This document shows positions 16,469 to 24,974 of a stretch of DNA of 64,000 bases, in pieces. The stretch covers positions 1 to 64,000 of the forward strand of contig JAEUQN010000001.1 in assembly GCA_016789725.1 (NCBI GenBank). Reading direction: 5' to 3'. The position numbers and the translations under genes are program-made. Below the pieces are notes generated by a model. The model saw only the letters and a list, made by a program, of their open reading frames with translations, searched no databases and was not told the DNA's origin. The first letter of the stretch is position 1. Each line of letters starts with the position of its first letter. Source of the DNA: Blastocatellia bacterium. Lineage in GTDB: Bacteria; Acidobacteriota; Blastocatellia; RBC074.

Positions 16469-18175
16469 TCAGTCAATGGTCTTCAATTCGATCTCGTGTT
16501 CGCAATTCTCTTTGTCCACATATTTCACCTGTAGCGCCTTGCAGAGAAACCCTCCCGTGGAAAAGATGGGTTTGATCGAGATGATGGTATTCTCATGTCC
16601 AATCGCATACCGAACATCCGACCAGCGAAAATCCCCCGGCACCGCATTCCCAATCAGCGTGCGCAACGCATCAGAAATTGAATCCCGAAACGAATTCTCG
16701 ATTTCGTCATAGCTAAAGTCGTCCGGGGTTGGGTCAAAGGCCAGCCACGGCCAACCGGATTGCAAAAACTCCTCTGGCGTTAATCCCGTGAACAAAAAGT
16801 CGGTGTCTTGCAGATGCCAATTGTTGGCTTCGTGTAACACAAACACTTCCCCACTGACCGGCTGCCACTCAATTGGAAGCGCCCCGTCGCTGCTCAATCC
16901 CCATTCACCTGGCTCCACAATATTTCCAAACTTCTCATGCGCTGCGCCAGGCTTCCAGTACAGTTGTTGGATCTCCAGGCGGCTCACATCGGCCTGCGTC
17001 ACGGTGTAGCACGCTCCCAACAATGGCTGGAAGCCGCGAATTCCCTGCTGGCTGTACCTTTTGGTTTCGCCGGGTCCCAGCGCAACAATTTCAGTCTCCA
17101 CCAAGCGGGGTGGAGCGCTGTAAGCAAACGCGCATAGTTTTCCGTCATTGCCTACCTCATCGGCGTTCGACATGCTTTCATCCAATGGCAACACTTCGGT
17201 CGCGGTGAAGTGGACCGCTCGTTGGCGATAGCCCTTATTTGTCGAGAGAAATTTATCGAAGGGACCTACCGGAAGGTTGGTCAACGATTGCCGGTCGAAA
17301 AAGTCTTCGAGGGCGCGTGTCACCGCCGCATTGAAATCCGTCAGCTTCTGATTCTCAATGAAGCCATTGCGGGTTGGCGATTTGGTGTCCAGTGGGCAAC
17401 CTTGTCGCACGTCGTACCAAAGTTGGAAGGAATGGAGTTTCTTGCCGTCAATGGTGGGCTGATACGAGATTCGTTGCCCGTACCAATTGACGCCCGTCGG
17501 TCGTTCATTTTTCTCTCCATGACCGATCCAGCAGGGATTCCCAAAGATTTCTGTCTCGCACAGGAAGGTCTCAAAACTGTTCTTCGGATCAAAAGGTGGA
17601 TTGACCTTTTTGCCGTTGTGCAAAACATCCACGTAGTCGGCATAGCCCGTCGCAAGGTTCAGGCCTTTGACTCGTCCGTTGTAATGCCAAAACAGTTCCT
17701 GCACGATCTCGTTGAATTTGGTCGTCACTGTTGCGATGAGCCTGAAGCCCTTTTGGGGTTTGGATGTTGCCACGCGCTTCAACCAGCCTGCTGCATATTT
17801 GTGATCGTCCCACCAGCGCTTAGTGTCAATCACAACTTTCCAGCCGCCGGACTCAATCGTGACTTCTGACACTTGTTCATGCGCAAGCAGGGCATGCAGG
17901 CCGAGTCCCATCGGGTGTTGATTGGTCTGAACAGTTTCATCCCAGCCTGATTCGCCAATTTTGATCAATGCGATCAGATCGTCCTGATCCTGCAGGCCGT
18001 GTCCGTCGTCTTCGTAAGCAAAGATGGTTTTATCCGTCGTGTTGATATTGACAGTCGTTGCTTGTGCGCGCTGCGAGTTTTGCAGCAACTCTGCGAGGAT
18101 TTCGTTAACACTGCCATTGAACGCGCGCTTGATGGCGGCGCGTACGCCCGTGAGGTTGATGAGTGTGTTGGTCAT
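16469..18175 (-). CDS. GHKL (Hsp90/MORC-type) ATPase
   Basis: The 568-residue protein (start at 18175, MTNTLINLTG) has a Bergerat-fold ATPase at its N-terminus: EILAELLQNSQRA (E29 and N33 of the N box), DDGHGL (G1 box, 56-61) and HPMGLGLHALL (G2 box, 88-96). The remaining 400 residues are an unrecognised beta-rich domain. Bacterial GHKL proteins of this kind occur in defence systems (MORC-like) and topoisomerase relatives. It is encoded between the SprT-like protease and the small proteins of the operon. The partner or substrate is unknown. Confidence 0.7.
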   Translation of the reverse strand: MTNTLINLTGVRAAIKRAFNGSVNEILAELLQNSQRAQATTVNINTTDKTIFAYEDDGHGLQDQDDLIALIKIGESGWDETVQTNQHPMGLGLHALLAHEQVSEVTIESGGWKVVIDTKRWWDDHKYAAGWLKRVATSKPQKGFRLIATVTTKFNEIVQELFWHYNGRVKGLNLATGYADYVDVLHNGKKVNPPFDPKNSFETFLCETEIFGNPCWIGHGEKNERPTGVNWYGQRISYQPTIDGKKLHSFQLWYDVRQGCPLDTKSPTRNGFIENQKLTDFNAAVTRALEDFFDRQSLTNLPVGPFDKFLSTNKGYRQRAVHFTATEVLPLDESMSNADEVGNDGKLCAFAYSAPPRLVETEIVALGPGETKRYSQQGIRGFQPLLGACYTVTQADVSRLEIQQLYWKPGAAHEKFGNIVEPGEWGLSSDGALPIEWQPVSGEVFVLHEANNWHLQDTDFLFTGLTPEEFLQSGWPWLAFDPTPDDFSYDEIENSFRDSISDALRTLIGNAVPGDFRWSDVRYAIGHENTIISIKPIFSTGGFLCKALQVKYVDKENCEHEIELKTID

Positions 18176-18301
18176 AAGTATGTGAGTTACAGGGTTGGCT
18201 GGAAACAAAAATGGAGCCTGGAAATGTACTGACTTCGCTCAATACACCTCAACCATTCCCACTCTTTTTTCTTCGCAGGTTTCTGTATGCTGTTTGGATC
18301 A

Positions 18302-19189
18302 TCATAAATCGAAGAGGCTTCCCTGCACGCCCAAAAACGGCGTAACGGAAAAATCTATTGCTGGAAGTGATGGTTCCGTTTCGTGTAGGCTCGTGGGAGA
18401 CGAAGGGAAACGCTTAACATCTCCTGTTGCAAGATAGAGCAGGTAGCTTTTGAAAAGTTGCGCAATGTTCTCTTCTGGGTGAATCAAAATCAGAATTTGT
18501 TGTTTGATGATTTCGATGAGCCTCGTTACTTCGACAAACAGAGGCGAGTCAGGTTGGTTGAGTTCCCGCTCCAGCCAGCGATGATATGCGCGTTCATCCA
18601 TTTGATCGGCAGGCAGATAGGGACTGTTTGCCAAACGAACTCTCTGGATCGTAGCCGGAAGGCCACTTCCTTTCTCTTCGGGCAACCAGATTACGCGATG
18701 TGGAATGAGGTCGGGATTGGCTATTGCATCGCTATGGTGGAACACGAGACGGCTCGCCGCGAGGGTCGCCCTGGATCGTGCGCGGTTGCAAGGACAATAG
18801 TATGTTTTTACGGTAGGCCGATGCCGATGATATTCATTTCCACACGCGGGGCATTGTGCGCGGTAATTCCCTTTCACCGTATTGACACTCGCATCCGCAC
18901 AACGCACAGGCGAGCAGCCTAATTCCATCGCTTTCAATTTCCATGCTTTTCCGTGTCCCACATCCTTTGGCGTGAGGGCGTGCGCAATCTCGTGCTTGAG
19001 TGTGTCAAGTGCGACTTCATGTGAATTGAGTTGTGCATTGGGCAAGGAGAGCGTGATTTGTTTGGGGCCGTAGTAACAACAACCCAAGCGCGTCTTAGCG
19101 GTGTCCCAACGGAATGTCCAATCCGCAAGGCCATGCTGGGCAAACAGTTGGCGAGCGAGCGTTTCAATGGCAGTTTTGTCAAAGGTCAT
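18302..19189 (-). CDS. SprT-like zinc metalloprotease
   Basis: The 295-residue protein has the SprT/Spartan signature: LKHEIAHAL (HEIAH at 66-70) with a third His in DVGHGKAWK (79) and a zinc ribbon CPAC...CPC (113-134). Spartan-type proteases remove DNA-protein crosslinks; SprT-like proteins are common on phages and plasmids. The C-terminal 150 residues are an unrecognised helical extension. The start overlaps the stop of the HerA-like gene (ATGA), so the two are coupled. Confidence 0.75.
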   Translation of the reverse strand: MTFDKTAIETLARQLFAQHGLADWTFRWDTAKTRLGCCYYGPKQITLSLPNAQLNSHEVALDTLKHEIAHALTPKDVGHGKAWKLKAMELGCSPVRCADASVNTVKGNYRAQCPACGNEYHRHRPTVKTYYCPCNRARSRATLAASRLVFHHSDAIANPDLIPHRVIWLPEEKGSGLPATIQRVRLANSPYLPADQMDERAYHRWLERELNQPDSPLFVEVTRLIEIIKQQILILIHPEENIAQLFKSYLLYLATGDVKRFPSSPTSLHETEPSLPAIDFSVTPFLGVQGSLFDL

Positions 19190-20556
19190 GCGTGAAGCTG
19201 GGTTGGCATCGGTTGTGACAGAATCACATTCTGAAACCGCGCATTCGTTTCGGCTTTCCGCTGAAACTTGAGGGCGGCGACATGATGCGGCTTGATGAAG
19301 CGGAGAATGGATTCATCTATCTTGAGCTTGCGACATGCGCCATCCCAATAAGTCGTGTGGATGCCGAGCAAGATCGTCGTGCCACAATTGGTCAAAAAGT
19401 CTTCCGAAAAATGGGTCGGCGATTGCGAAGCACACCACAACCCCATCCCAAACTTCCGCCCTTCTTTGGCAAGGATGTTCAGCAAGTTGTCGCCTTCTTC
19501 ATCCGCGAATTTGTGCGCCTCATCAATGACAACGATCTGCTGGACATCATTGACGGTTGGCTGGTCGCGCCGGGTGCGAAACAATTCTTCCAACCGCAAC
19601 TGCACCAACATACGTTGCTCATCATCGGACAACGATTTCATCTGATGCACACGCACCTGGGCATTCCCAAAGGGCGGCGGATTGGGGCGAAAAATGCCCG
19701 ACGCATCCAGATTCTTCAACCGCTCAAAGACGCTTTGCATCACGTCTTTGGAATTGTACTTGATGACATCGGTGAATTCGCGTCCGGTCTCAATGCTATG
19801 CACATAATCCGAATAGGCGCTGATCGTATCGTGCTTGTAGTCTTCCAGCTTTTCTTCCAACTTCATAGCTTCGTCATCATCGCTTACCTTCTCAAGCTGG
19901 CCGACCAGCCGACGGAGTTTCGCGGCCATCTTGTTGACCTTATCCAGATGGGTGATGGCAGGACTGTTGGCTCCTAAATACAGTGCCTTGATCTTTCGTT
20001 CGGCATAGGTGATCAAGTCGCCGAGGGTCGGATAAAACTGCTTGAGGGCGGCGTAATTGTTCTGTTCGAGAAACGCCGCGCGCTGCGCTTCCGTGATGTG
20101 CTTCTTGCCCCAGCTTGATGGCTTGTCCTCATAACAGCCATTCAGGTAGTAAATGTCTTGCAGGAGATACCGCAACGCCGTCTCCTGTTTTGGCCCCAAC
20201 TTGCGCGAGGTCGAATTAAGTAGAGTGAGCAACCAATTGATGCGCTTGCGCACGCCGCCGGAATGCGGATCAGGATTCAGAGCTAATGGGTTGTAGCCAA
20301 ATCGCGTCGCCTCACTATACTTCGCTGTCTTGCTGCCAGGAATGTCCAACTCGTCGTGGGGATCAAACACTTCTACTTGTATGCCGCTGCGTTGCGCGGA
20401 CGCGATCATCGCCCGCAGTTGATATGACTTCCCTACCCCGGACATTCCACACAGCAACGTGTGCCCATTGATAAGTTGAGACGTGTCCAGCGTGATCGGG
20501 ATTTGCTGCTTTTTTTGGTTGAAGTAGTATTGGTCAAGACCGAAGTAATGTTTCAT
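19186..20556 (-). CDS. HerA/VirB4-like AAA ATPase
   Basis: The 456-residue protein starts at ATG 20556 (MKHYFGLDQYYF); a longer frame upstream is unlikely because it lacks a start signal and ATPase-like sequence. Walker A is CGMSGVGKS (36-44) and Walker B VVIDEAH (about 342-348), followed by GLWCASQSP, the sensor-like strand of HerA/FtsK family pumps. Such ATPases move DNA or protein through a ring and serve conjugation coupling, end resection and defence. It is the first gene of the minus-strand operon that runs to about 8.9 kb. Confidence 0.7.
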   Translation of the reverse strand: MKHYFGLDQYYFNQKKQQIPITLDTSQLINGHTLLCGMSGVGKSYQLRAMIASAQRSGIQVEVFDPHDELDIPGSKTAKYSEATRFGYNPLALNPDPHSGGVRKRINWLLTLLNSTSRKLGPKQETALRYLLQDIYYLNGCYEDKPSSWGKKHITEAQRAAFLEQNNYAALKQFYPTLGDLITYAERKIKALYLGANSPAITHLDKVNKMAAKLRRLVGQLEKVSDDDEAMKLEEKLEDYKHDTISAYSDYVHSIETGREFTDVIKYNSKDVMQSVFERLKNLDASGIFRPNPPPFGNAQVRVHQMKSLSDDEQRMLVQLRLEELFRTRRDQPTVNDVQQIVVIDEAHKFADEEGDNLLNILAKEGRKFGMGLWCASQSPTHFSEDFLTNCGTTILLGIHTTYWDGACRKLKIDESILRFIKPHHVAALKFQRKAETNARFQNVILSQPMPTQLHA

Positions 20557-21247
20557 GGACAAGGTTTTCCCAGGAGATGATTCGCGCACTTGGATCGCCG
20601 AACATCCCTCCCACATTTTTTCTTTCTTGGCGGTTATAGGCGGGGCGGGGCAATGGGAGAAGCAACTTGCCGGCAAGTCACTTCTCCCCTCTCTGGACGA
20701 GGGGCGAAGCTTTGTGCGCCGCAGTATTACGATCTGCCGGTGACCGCTCTTGCCTCCTCGCTTGGCTCGTTCCAGAGACGCTGCTCCTTTGAGCAAGCAA
20801 TGTGCCAAGCAGCAATAGTGCAGAAAGAAATTGCTCCTGAAAACGCAGATCGGCGAGCCGCCAGGGCATCGCTCAGCACGACGCTCTGGCGACTCGCTTC
20901 TCAAATGATCGCGGTGAATTTTATAAAATATTTACTGCGCGGAAGGATGGTGATTCCTCCCTTGCTCCTAATGTGATGCTTTTTTCTTACTCATCTCCTT
21001 TTTTTCAAGTTTGCATCTCATGGGTGTTTTAAGTATTTTAGCGATGTTTTTCCGTATGCCACTCTTCTCGTGACTCTATTATTGATGGCTTTTTGGTAGC
21101 TCTCCATAGATAGACGTCCATCTCTCTGACGAGGCTTGTGCGGGGCGGGTGTTGAAGAAATCTCAATCGTGCGGGACTTTATCCCAGTGTCGAACTTTTG
21201 AACACAGGGAAAATCCCCCATGTCAACCTTTTTTATGGAGTCATTAA
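20557..21247. other. divergent intergenic region, 690 bases
   Basis: The gap between the HerA-like operon (minus) and the first LuxR-type gene (plus) must hold both promoters. It contains a small palindrome-like GGGAAAATCCCC just upstream of the LuxR start. The open frames in it lack start signals and recognisable protein sequence. No RNA gene or repeat array was recognised. Confidence 0.3.
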
Positions 21248-22012
21248 ATGGTTCATCGTGCAGTGGCGGAAATCGTGTGGGGCTTTATCTTGCAGCGCTT
21301 TGAAAATGATGCAGCCAAGACCGCTTTAGTGTGTGGTTTGGCGCACTTGCTGGGGGCAACGGGTCCCTGCGGCCTGATTGTAAGCCAGGATTTTTATGCG
21401 ACCCAAGGCTCGCTCCTGGAGCTTTACTGGCATAATTTGGAGGAGACGCAGCGCCATTATTTTGAGTACCAACTCCGCACCCTCGAACCCGCCCATTCGT
21501 TCGTACTCAAAGAGCAATATCTTGACTATTTAGCGCATCAGAGGGCGACAGGGTTCAGCCTTCTTTCCCGGCTTGACTTATCGTTAGCAGACCGCGCCAC
21601 ACCGGCTTACCTGGCCTTTTTACAGCGATTGCGGATGGGGCATATGTTGAGCGGATGGATGCGCTGTCACAGTGGTCTGGTGTGGTCTTTTACCTTCTCC
21701 CGCCCGCCGGAAGCACGCGCTTTTACAGAGGCAGAAATGGCGCTACTGCGTGAAGCGGTCTCGCATCTGCGCGCGACTGCCCCGCAATGGTGTGTTGATC
21801 TGCGTGGTTTCACACCACGCGAAGCGGAAGTTATTCGTCAACTCGCCACCCAACAGCCGCACAAACAATGCGCCCAATTCTTACGCATGGGCCTGAAAAC
21901 TTTTGAAAAACACGTCGAATCTATCCGGGAAAAACTCCGCGTTGCCTCGACCTGGGAAATCCTTCCAGCGATTAAGGCGCGGACTAAAGACGCTTTTCAA
22001 GATGTTGGATGA
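21248..22012 (+). CDS. LuxR-type transcriptional regulator (paralogue 1)
   Basis: The 254-residue protein ends in a LuxR HTH: FTPREAEVIRQLATQQ...HKQCAQFLRMGLKTFEKHVESIREKLRV (about 192-240). The N-terminal 180 residues look like a GAF/autoinducer-sensor-like domain but are not a clear member of a named family. It is followed after 44 bases by a diverged paralogue of the same length and order. The HTH is somewhat unusual in Gln/His-rich content around the recognition helix. Confidence 0.75.
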   Translation: MVHRAVAEIVWGFILQRFENDAAKTALVCGLAHLLGATGPCGLIVSQDFYATQGSLLELYWHNLEETQRHYFEYQLRTLEPAHSFVLKEQYLDYLAHQRATGFSLLSRLDLSLADRATPAYLAFLQRLRMGHMLSGWMRCHSGLVWSFTFSRPPEARAFTEAEMALLREAVSHLRATAPQWCVDLRGFTPREAEVIRQLATQQPHKQCAQFLRMGLKTFEKHVESIREKLRVASTWEILPAIKARTKDAFQDVG

Positions 22013-22056
22013 AAAAACGACCGCCTCTCTAAATTGTTTTGCCGTTTTTGGAAACT

Positions 22057-22848
22057 ATGAACCACGCTTCATTCCCCAGCACTCAACAACACCAGCAGGT
22101 GGCCGCCACGGTGTGGGATGTCATTGCGCATCGTTTTGCACCGGAAACGATGCTTGAACGCGCGCTCCGGCAAGCGGCTGCGCTCTTCCCTGCCACGCAT
22201 GTGTCCAGCCTCATGGTCACGTCGGACTTTTATTGCGTCGAGCAGCGACTCAATACCTGGCATTGGTTTCATCCTACCCAACAAGCGCACTCTTCTTTCT
22301 CACCATCTTCCCCAATCACAGCACTCCCGGCGGATCTTGCGCCCGTGTTGGATCATCTGTATGCCGATTTCCGGGCACAATCCAAACTCTATGGCGCACG
22401 TCACTTCCCGAACTTAACCGAGCTCGCCGCTGAAGCTTCGCCGCTGGGATTTCGACAGTTTATCGAGTTCTATGGAATTCAATCGTTACTGGCTGGCTGG
22501 CTACGCTTGCCTTCGCAAGATGTGTGGACATGGTTGTTCGCGTCCGCTTCTTCGGTCGCTCAGTTTGGCCCTTCTGACTTGTCTGTGTTGCTGAAACTAA
22601 TGGCGCATCTGAGTGTTACGGCGCGCGAGTGGTGTCTTGATTTAGGCGGCTTGACCGCACGCGAGTGCCAGATTCTACAAACTTTATCCAATGGCAAGCC
22701 GCAAAAGCACTGTGCCGCAGAACTCGGCATCAGCCCGCGCACCTACGAAAAGCAAGTAGATTCGCTGCGCAGAAAATTGGGCGTGACGCGCACTTGGGAA
22801 ATTCTTCCGGCAGTGGTGGCACGTACCCGCGCATCGTTTGGTACGTGA
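22057..22848 (+). CDS. LuxR-type transcriptional regulator (paralogue 2)
   Basis: The 263-residue protein, start at ATG 22057, is a tandem paralogue of the gene before it. Its C-terminal HTH is LTARECQILQTLSNGKPQKHCAAELGISPRTYEKQVDSLRRKLGV, and both proteins end in the same TWEILPA-type motif. The N-terminal sensor-like half has diverged more than the HTH. The two may form heterodimers or respond to different signals on shared operators. Confidence 0.75.
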   Translation: MNHASFPSTQQHQQVAATVWDVIAHRFAPETMLERALRQAAALFPATHVSSLMVTSDFYCVEQRLNTWHWFHPTQQAHSSFSPSSPITALPADLAPVLDHLYADFRAQSKLYGARHFPNLTELAAEASPLGFRQFIEFYGIQSLLAGWLRLPSQDVWTWLFASASSVAQFGPSDLSVLLKLMAHLSVTAREWCLDLGGLTARECQILQTLSNGKPQKHCAAELGISPRTYEKQVDSLRRKLGVTRTWEILPAVVARTRASFGT

Positions 22849-22854
22849 GTGGGC

Positions 22855-24018
22855 TTAATCGCGTTGATCCTGCACAAATCGAAGCACCCATCCCTTGAAC
22901 AAGGGGTCTTCTAACCGATATTGGATTTCGGTCCCAGCCACTTCCCGCCGCAGTAAATGTACGCTCTCCAGGGACTGCAAGGCTTTATGGATTGTCCCCG
23001 AACTCAAATCAAAAGCGCGCAGAAACTGCTGCGAGGTCAGCTTCTGCGTATGCCCCTGCGCAATCGCGCTCAGCACCTTGCGTTGATTCGTTGTCTGCCC
23101 CACCCATTGGTTGGCATAGATTGGATCAAATAACTGAACCAGGGACTGAAAGACCTCAGCGACAAGGGATGGCGTCAGTTCGCGCCAGCTTTGCTGCTCA
23201 GCACGATCCCAAGCAGTTTTAGCGAGCAATTGGACATAGTAGGGAACATCTTCGGTCAACTCAAAGAGGGTTGTGAGAGCAGCGTCCGGGACGACGCAGC
23301 CCAACCCAGCAAAGCCTTGCACAATGGCAGAGGCAAAATCGGGGCGCGGAATGCTCTTGATGAAGAGGGGCAAACCCAACCGGTAAAACGGGCGCGCCGG
23401 ATTGTTGATCATGTCCTGCAACAACGAAGTCTCAGAACCAGCAAAGACATACCCCACATGCCGATGCAATTGCACCGCACTGCGCAATTGATTTTCAATC
23501 TCCGGGCCACCCAGCTTGAGGATTTCCTGGAACTCATCAAGGATCACGCCAATCGTATACTTCGCTGCTTGCGCATATTCCTCAATCTGATTCAGCGCTT
23601 CCACCAATAAGGGAGCCGGTTGCTCTTCCGGGCGTGATTTTACGCCCAGCGTAACTTGGAAGGTACTCTTCTCCGGGTTGTACGTCACACCTGGTTGCAG
23701 GCTGGTGAAAATGTCTTTTACCATTCGCGCCGCCTGCTGAGCATTGGGCGCAAATTTCGCGGTCGCCGCGATCAGCCCGCGCACCAATTGTTCGATACTC
23801 GTAAAGGATTGGACGTTGAGATGAATGACCCGTGCGCGCCGTTTGGGCAACGCCTCTTCCGCAGCAATCAGGATCGAAGTTTTGCCAAACCGCCGGGGGC
23901 CGATCATGAAAAGCTTGCCGGCCTGTGTCAGCGCCTGTTTGACTTGCCGTACTTCTTCCTCACGATCAATCAATTGATGCGGTGCGACGGCGTACTCAAT
24001 ACTGAAGGGATTGTCCAT
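22855..24018 (-). CDS. AAA ATPase with C-terminal winged helix (archaeal-ATPase family)
   Basis: The 387-residue protein has Walker A GPRRFGKT (40-47) and Walker B VILDEFQE (about 163-170). The Arg-rich Walker A and the C-terminal winged-helix segment (KLTSQQFLRAFDLSSGTIHKALQSLESVHLL) are typical of the ATP-binding proteins of Pfam Arch_ATPase type, which are mobile, often solitary and of poorly known function. It is convergent with the second LuxR gene. Repeats lie 30 to 85 bases upstream of its start. Confidence 0.75.
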   Translation of the reverse strand: MDNPFSIEYAVAPHQLIDREEEVRQVKQALTQAGKLFMIGPRRFGKTSILIAAEEALPKRRARVIHLNVQSFTSIEQLVRGLIAATAKFAPNAQQAARMVKDIFTSLQPGVTYNPEKSTFQVTLGVKSRPEEQPAPLLVEALNQIEEYAQAAKYTIGVILDEFQEILKLGGPEIENQLRSAVQLHRHVGYVFAGSETSLLQDMINNPARPFYRLGLPLFIKSIPRPDFASAIVQGFAGLGCVVPDAALTTLFELTEDVPYYVQLLAKTAWDRAEQQSWRELTPSLVAEVFQSLVQLFDPIYANQWVGQTTNQRKVLSAIAQGHTQKLTSQQFLRAFDLSSGTIHKALQSLESVHLLRREVAGTEIQYRLEDPLFKGWVLRFVQDQRD

Positions 24019-24049
24019 TGGGTGACTGGCTAAACCGGAATTTCCTCTT

Positions 24050-24102
24050 GTTGATTTCCTTTTGTTGATTTCCTTTTGGAAATTTTTATTATGGAAATCA
24101 AC
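24050..24102 (-). promoter_or_regulatory. GTTGATTTCC repeats upstream of the AAA ATPase
   Basis: Two direct copies of GTTGATTTCC (24050-24059 and 24064-24073) are 14 bases apart, and an inverted copy GGAAATCAAC lies at 24093-24102. A half-copy GGAAATTTTT falls between them. The array starts about 30 bases upstream of the ATPase start, so it is a likely operator, perhaps for autoregulation through the ATPase winged helix. Confidence 0.45.
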
Positions 24103-24270
24103 CGGGTCTTGTCAAGCCCTGAGACACGAAGAGGAAGCCTTTCGACTTCCTCGAATTCGGCAGTGTCCTCAGCCATATAGATATTTCACCGCCAGTTGCT
24201 CCCCTTGTATTGGAGTGGAGAAACCCTAACAACGTAGCGAACTATACGCTTCGCACTGCGCGGGATTCTC

Positions 24271-24768
24271 TTAGTGCCAGACGTCCCGGTCGAGCAGCGT
24301 AAAGCCCGGAATCACCTGATAGGCTCCTGTGTCAGCGGCGGCGGCGGTTCTTTGCACCATTTCAGCGACATAGTCGTAGGGAAAAATGACAGTGCGAAAC
24401 AGGATGGTCGGAGTCGTCGGATCATCCATTGCCACTGCTTGCAAGCCCAACCGCCCAATCCAGATTTCATTACTAGGCATGCGATACCACTGCACGTCAA
24501 ACTCCTCTGGGGAAAGCGAGGTCGTTTGGATGACATCGCTGGGGATAGTGAGTCGTGGGTTGTCCGTAAAGCAGAGGCCGCTTCGTTGGGCAAGTCGCAA
24601 GCCTGTTATGTTGGGCGTCGTTTGCTGAAGATTCCGCAATTGTTCGCGTAAGGCGAGGAGCGCGTGTGCGGTTGTTTCTTCCAATGTGAAATGCGCCACT
24701 AAGCGTGCTGGAAGCGGTTGGGTCGGTTGGGAAAACGAGGTTGCCGGTAGAAGGTAGTGTCTGGTCAT
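24271..24768 (-). CDS. unknown protein
   Basis: A 165-residue protein with a Thr/Leu-rich N-terminal part and a strand-rich middle (EFDVQWYRMPSNEIWIGRLG). No family is recognised, no signal peptide or membrane helix. It shares strand with the M48-like peptidase gene, 87 bases downstream of the coupled 39-residue ORF, so it may be in the same transcript. Confidence 0.5.
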   Translation of the reverse strand: MTRHYLLPATSFSQPTQPLPARLVAHFTLEETTAHALLALREQLRNLQQTTPNITGLRLAQRSGLCFTDNPRLTIPSDVIQTTSLSPEEFDVQWYRMPSNEIWIGRLGLQAVAMDDPTTPTILFRTVIFPYDYVAEMVQRTAAAADTGAYQVIPGFTLLDRDVWH

Positions 24769-24854
24769 TCGGTGTTTGTTCTTTTATGTTTTGGTTGCGG
24801 TCGGTTTTGGGTTGGCATATTTGCTATTTCCTCCTCCCGCTTCCCACCCTCTTT

Positions 24855-24974
24855 CTATTGGCTGTAATAGCCGGGCTTCGTATATTTGATTTTGATTTTG
24901 CGCCATCCCTCCTTGGCGAGTTCATCGTTCGGCATACCCCAGAAGGTGACGACAAAAGTGAGGATGAGCTTCAT
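24855..24974 (-). CDS. 39-residue peptide coupled to the M48-like peptidase
   Basis: A short ORF (MKLILTFVVTFWGMPNDELA...) begins at ATG 24974, overlapping the stop of the M48-like gene (ATGA). The hydrophobic N-terminus is followed by a basic, Tyr-rich tail (WRKIKIKYTKPGYYSQ). The overlap with a GGA-rich stretch upstream supports translation. It may be a small membrane-associated or secreted peptide; no family is known. Confidence 0.45.
   Translation of the reverse strand: MKLILTFVVTFWGMPNDELAKEGWRKIKIKYTKPGYYSQ

Noticed and set aside
17210-17869. 219-residue plus-strand ORF antisense to the GHKL ATPase
   Set aside because: The minus-strand gene has clear ATPase motifs; the plus ORF does not resemble any protein.
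19282-19977. 231-residue plus-strand ORF antisense to the HerA-like ATPase
   Set aside because: Shadow of a gene with Walker A and B motifs on the other strand.
22057-22848. Start of the second LuxR-type gene at TTG 22039
   Set aside because: The ATG at 22057 is closer to the conserved part, and nothing upstream of it looks like a ribosome site for TTG.
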